Origin: an uncultured Oscillospiraceae bacterium
GTDB lineage: Bacteria; Bacillota; Clostridia; Oscillospirales; Acutalibacteraceae
Length of the DNA stretch: 8,316 bases
Assembly (NCBI GenBank): GCA_905193585.1
Contig: CAJJPG010000082.1
Span: forward strand, 1 to 8,316
Direction of reading: 5' to 3'
The notes under the pieces were generated by a model. That model did not search any database. It was not told where the DNA came from and worked only from the letters and a program-made list of their open reading frames with translations. The number at the start of each line of letters is the position of its first letter. The stretch's first letter is position 1. A program made the translations under genes and the position numbers. Shown piece after piece: positions 5,511 through 8,316 of this stretch.

Positions 5511-6344
5511 CTTATTTTTCATATATTCAACGTATTCTTCAAGGCACATATTCAGCCTGTTCATTTCCTTGGCGTTGTTTATACCCACAAAGCGGTAGTG
5601 CCACGATTCATAGGTTATTCCGGTTATTTCCTGCTTATCCTTGGGGAAACGCAGCACAAATCCGTAATCCGCCGCGTGCTCCTGCATCCAGGTGAACATG
5701 GGCGTGCTTTCAAAGCTATCCTCCGCAATGTTGAAATCGGCTGAAAAGCCGGTGTTGTGCTCGCTGGTGCCGGGGCGTGTAACTACGGTTGCCGCCTTTG
5801 CTTCTGCCTCCTCGCTTGAAAGCCCGGTTTTAAGCCACTTGTTGGTTTCCTGCGTGAAAAGCATTTTTTGGGTTGCATAAGAACGGTAAGGCGAACGAAC
5901 ATAGAGCCAGTTTTTCGGGTCTGTTTCAGCCGCGCGCTGAGCGTCAATCATTGCCTGCATATACGGCCATACGTTTTTATCTATCTGCTTTAACATACCG
6001 TTTATATATTTTGTGGGAATTTCGGTAAGGTTGCCCTCATAATCGTAATCTTCGGGCAGCGGGTTTTGCGCGTTTACAAGCAAAAGCTGTGAAAAATTCG
6101 CGTCCAGCCCGTTTGGTCCCGTTACGGGGTAGCTGGGCGTGGGGTCCTCGCTCTGCACATCGGATACTGATTCGTTTACCGAGCTGCTGCCCTGCGAAGC
6201 ACCCGAGCTGCCGCCCTTTTTGCCGCCGAGCGCCGACTTTACAACAAACGCTATAAGCACAGCCAGCGCCAATAAAATGCAAAGGCAAACCGCAATAAAA
6301 ATTCTGCGCTTTACTATTGCCTTATGTCTTTCTGCTCTTGTCAT
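5502..6344 (-). CDS. M15B-type D-alanyl-D-alanine carboxypeptidase (VanY/DacB-like), membrane-anchored
   Basis: This is a zinc peptidase that removes the terminal D-Ala from peptidoglycan peptides outside the membrane. It has 280 aa: a basic N-terminus, one membrane anchor (about 14-36), a Gly/Ser-rich linker (about 40-65), then the catalytic domain (about 80-270). The M15B signature SEHNTGFSADF (194-204) supplies zinc ligands H196 and D203, and YESWHYRFVG (245-254) supplies E246 (catalytic base) and H249 (third ligand), so the active site is complete. The start is ATG 6342-6344, with AGGAG (6356-6360) touching the lepA stop codon. The gap to lepA is 15 bp, so the two are cotranscribed and possibly translationally coupled. 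Enzymes of this family also confer vancomycin resistance when part of van clusters. Nothing here suggests that, and a housekeeping wall role is more likely. Confidence 0.92.
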   Translation of the reverse strand: MTRAERHKAIVKRRIFIAVCLCILLALAVLIAFVVKSALGGKKGGSSGASQGSSSVNESVSDVQSEDPTPSYPVTGPNGLDANFSQLLLVNAQNPLPEDYDYEGNLTEIPTKYINGMLKQIDKNVWPYMQAMIDAQRAAETDPKNWLYVRSPYRSYATQKMLFTQETNKWLKTGLSSEEAEAKAATVVTRPGTSEHNTGFSADFNIAEDSFESTPMFTWMQEHAADYGFVLRFPKDKQEITGITYESWHYRFVGINNAKEMNRLNMCLEEYVEYMKNKKK

Positions 6345-6359
6345 TTTTTAATACTCTCC

Positions 6360-8165
6360 TTATTCGTCCAGCTTTAATACTGCCATAAACGCCTCTTGCG
6401 GAACCTCAACCGAGCCTAAGCGGCGCATACGTTTTTTACCCTCTTTCTGCTTTTCAAGCAGCTTTTTCTTTCGGGTAATATCGCCGCCGTAGCACTTGGC
6501 AAGAACGTCCTTTCTCAGCGCTTTGACCGTTTCGCGCGCAATTATCTTGCCCGAGACCGCCACCTGTATGGGCACCTCAAAAAGCTGGCGCGGAATGTAA
6601 TCCTTCAGCTTTTCGGCAATGCGGCGGGCTTTGTTGTACGCATTATCGGAATGAACTATAAACGAAAGCGCGTCCACCACGTCGCCCGCAAGCATAACGT
6701 CAAGTTTTACAAGCTTTGATTTTTCATAGCCCTTTGCCTCGTAATCGTAGCTTGCATAACCCTTTGTGCGGGATTTCAGCGCGTCAAAGAAATCGTAAAC
6801 AATTTCGCCCATAGGCATTACATAGTGTATATCCACCCTGTCGCCCATATACTTCATATCGGTATACGCCCCGCGGCGCTCCTCGCAAAGCTGCATAATC
6901 GCGCCCACATATTCACTCGGGCTGTATATATGCACGTCCGCCACAGGCTCAAGCGCCTCGGCTATAACTGCCGGGTCGGGGTAGTTTGTGGGGTTATCCA
7001 CCGTTACGGTCTCGCCGTTTGTAAGCAAAAATTTATACTCAACGCTCGGCGCGGTGGTAACGAGGTCAAGGTTATATTCGCGCTCAAGCCGCTCCTCAAT
7101 AATTTCCATATGCAGAAGCCCCAAAAAGCCGCAGCGGAAACCGAAGCCGAGCGCCTTTGAGCTTTCCGGCTCGAAAAGCAGCGACGCGTCGTTAAGGCTT
7201 AATTTTTCAAGCGCCTCGCGGAGATCCGGGTATTTAGCTCCGTCCGCCGGGTAAATTCCGCAGAAAACTACCGGGTTTACCTTTCGGTAGCCCTCAAGCG
7301 GGGTATCCGCCGGGTTTTCGGCAAGGGTCACTGTATCGCCCACACGCGCCTCGTCCACCGTTTTGATCGACGCGGTAAGATACCCAACCTCGCCCGCCTC
7401 AAGCGTATCGCACGGCTCCATATAAGTCGCGCGCTTTCTGCCTATTTCAACCGTATCAAAATCGGCGCCCGTCGCCATCATTTTAATTTTATCACCGGTT
7501 TTAAGCCTGCCGCTTACCACCCTGAAATAAACCACAACGCCCTTGTACGGGTCGTAATATGAATCAAATACCAGCGCTTTAAGTGGGGCTGACCTGTCGC
7601 CCGCAGGTGACGGAATATCGGTAACAATGCGCTCCAGCACCTCTTCAACATTAAGCCCCGTTTTGGCGGATATCATAGGCGCGTCCTCTGCGGGAATACC
7701 TATAACGTCCTCAATTTCCTTTTTCACCCGCTCCGGCTCTGCCGAGGGCAGGTCGATTTTGTTTATAACCGGCAAAAGCTCCAGCCCGTGATCCACCGCC
7801 AAATAGGTGTTGGCAAGGGTCTGTGCCTCTATTCCCTGCGATGCGTCCACCACAAGCACCGCGCCCTCGCACGCCGCGAGCGAGCGCGAAACCTCGTAGT
7901 TAAAGTCAACGTGCCCGGGGGTGTCAATAAGGTTCAGCTCGTATTCGTTGCCGTCCTTCGCCTTGTAGTAAAGCGTTACGGCATGGGCTTTTATTGTAAT
8001 GCCGCGCTCGCGCTCTAAATCCATACTGTCAAGTATCTGTTCCTCCATATCGCGCTCGGCTACCGATTGCGTAAGCTCCAAAAGGCGGTCGGCAAGGGTT
8101 GACTTGCCGTGGTCTATATGCGCCACTATGCAAAAATTTCTTATGTTTTCAAGCGGAAAAGCCAC
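6360..8165 (-). CDS. lepA: Elongation factor 4 (LepA), ribosome back-translocating GTPase
   Basis: LepA is a ribosome-associated GTPase that resembles EF-G and acts on stalled or mistranslocated ribosomes. It has 601 aa, the normal length. The G domain is complete: P-loop AHIDHGKS (15-22), RGITIKA (54-60), DTPGH (81-85), NKID (135-138) and SAK (166-168). Domain II, the EF-G-like III and V domains (GFRCGFLGLLHMEI; MPMGEIVYDFFDALKSRTKG) and the LepA-specific basic C-terminal domain (GGDITRKKKLLEKQKEGKKR) follow in order. The start is GTG 8163-8165, preceded at 8 nt by AAGGAG (8174-8179), and the next residues AFPLENIRNF fit the family. It is first in an operon with the carboxypeptidase. In many Firmicutes lepA is followed by hemW and the hrcA-grpE-dnaK genes; here it is not. 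Confidence 0.99.
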   Translation of the reverse strand: MAFPLENIRNFCIVAHIDHGKSTLADRLLELTQSVAERDMEEQILDSMDLERERGITIKAHAVTLYYKAKDGNEYELNLIDTPGHVDFNYEVSRSLAACEGAVLVVDASQGIEAQTLANTYLAVDHGLELLPVINKIDLPSAEPERVKKEIEDVIGIPAEDAPMISAKTGLNVEEVLERIVTDIPSPAGDRSAPLKALVFDSYYDPYKGVVVYFRVVSGRLKTGDKIKMMATGADFDTVEIGRKRATYMEPCDTLEAGEVGYLTASIKTVDEARVGDTVTLAENPADTPLEGYRKVNPVVFCGIYPADGAKYPDLREALEKLSLNDASLLFEPESSKALGFGFRCGFLGLLHMEIIEERLEREYNLDLVTTAPSVEYKFLLTNGETVTVDNPTNYPDPAVIAEALEPVADVHIYSPSEYVGAIMQLCEERRGAYTDMKYMGDRVDIHYVMPMGEIVYDFFDALKSRTKGYASYDYEAKGYEKSKLVKLDVMLAGDVVDALSFIVHSDNAYNKARRIAEKLKDYIPRQLFEVPIQVAVSGKIIARETVKALRKDVLAKCYGGDITRKKKLLEKQKEGKKRMRRLGSVEVPQEAFMAVLKLDE

Positions 8166-8198
8166 TGTTGTTTCTCCTTATAAAAAATATTCCTTTAT

Positions 8199-8227
8199 AT
8201 TATAATACATAGAGTGTATTTTTTCAA
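8199..8227 (-). promoter_or_regulatory. Promoter of the lepA-vanY operon
   Basis: On the minus strand there is TTGAAA (8222-8227), a 17-bp spacer and a perfect TATAAT (8199-8204). It lies about 33 bp upstream of the lepA GTG start. Confidence 0.8.
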
Positions 8228-8316
8228 TTATTTTCGCATAAAAAAGAAGACCCGGTTAATCCGCAATGTCATTAAGTTAAGAGAATGCTAATAGGCAGAA
8301 ACGACAAAATAAAACA
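8228..8316. other. Non-coding right edge
   Basis: No gene is seen. The stretch is AT-rich with the short palindromic pattern TTAA-N-TTAA near 8273-8281 and a small CGG/CCG stem followed, on the minus strand, by a pyrimidine run (TCTTCTTTTTT). It could be the tail of a weak terminator of a gene beyond the window. Confidence 0.3.

Noticed and set aside
5339..5695. 118-codon plus ORF across the intergenic region and the end of the carboxypeptidase
   Set aside because: It runs through three hairpins and then antisense to a gene with a complete active site. No ribosome site of note.
5502..6344. Vancomycin resistance gene
   Set aside because: The peptidase is VanY-like in fold, but there is no vanH/A/X, sensor or regulator nearby and it is tied to lepA. 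A housekeeping role is the simpler reading.
1..8316. Defence system, prophage, CRISPR array, transposase or tRNA
   Set aside because: I looked for regular direct repeats, integrase or transposase motifs and cloverleaf patterns on both strands and saw none.

Overview
The window looks like a chromosomal segment of a Gram-positive, clostridial bacterium (Firmicutes/Bacillota, probably a gut Oscillospirales- or Ruminococcaceae-like lineage). The reasons are strong AGGAGG-type ribosome binding sites, sigma-A-type promoters with TATAAT boxes at 17-bp spacing, a clostridial-style formate--tetrahydrofolate ligase, and a heavy-metal P-type ATPase next to a DUF6110-like protein. The lineage is inferred from gene content and style. 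No rRNA or other marker is present.

Layout, left to right. (1) 1-2054, minus: a P1B-type (heavy-metal) ATPase whose last residues run off the left edge. (2) 2162-2449, minus: a 95-aa DUF6110-like membrane-anchored protein. It sits upstream of the ATPase, behind its own promoter (2483-2511), and the pair is probably one operon. The 107-bp gap between the two genes carries several inverted repeats. (3) 2545-4221, minus: fhs. (4) 4222-4351: a divergent promoter region serving fhs (minus) and the next gene (plus). (5) 4352-5143, plus: a CPBP-family membrane protein with partly degraded protease motifs, the only plus-strand gene. (6) 5144-5501: a non-coding stretch packed with at least seven perfect or near-perfect hairpins, including likely terminators and a doubtful 21-codon ORF. 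(7) 5502-6344, minus: a VanY/DacB-type M15B D-Ala-D-Ala carboxypeptidase. (8) 6360-8165, minus: lepA (EF-4). lepA and the peptidase are 15 bp apart and form an operon behind the promoter at 8199-8227. (9) 8228-8316: non-coding, no gene seen.

Functionally these are mostly separate units: metal efflux or homeostasis (ATPase plus DUF6110), one-carbon/folate metabolism (fhs), a membrane protein of unknown role (CPBP), and translation quality plus cell-wall trimming (lepA-vanY). I see no defence island, phage, CRISPR array or intact mobile element. The least ordinary items are the ATPase with a non-CPC membrane metal motif paired with a DUF6110 protein, the CPBP protein lacking canonical catalytic residues, and the hairpin-rich intergenic region, which may be a dispersed repeat or a structured RNA.
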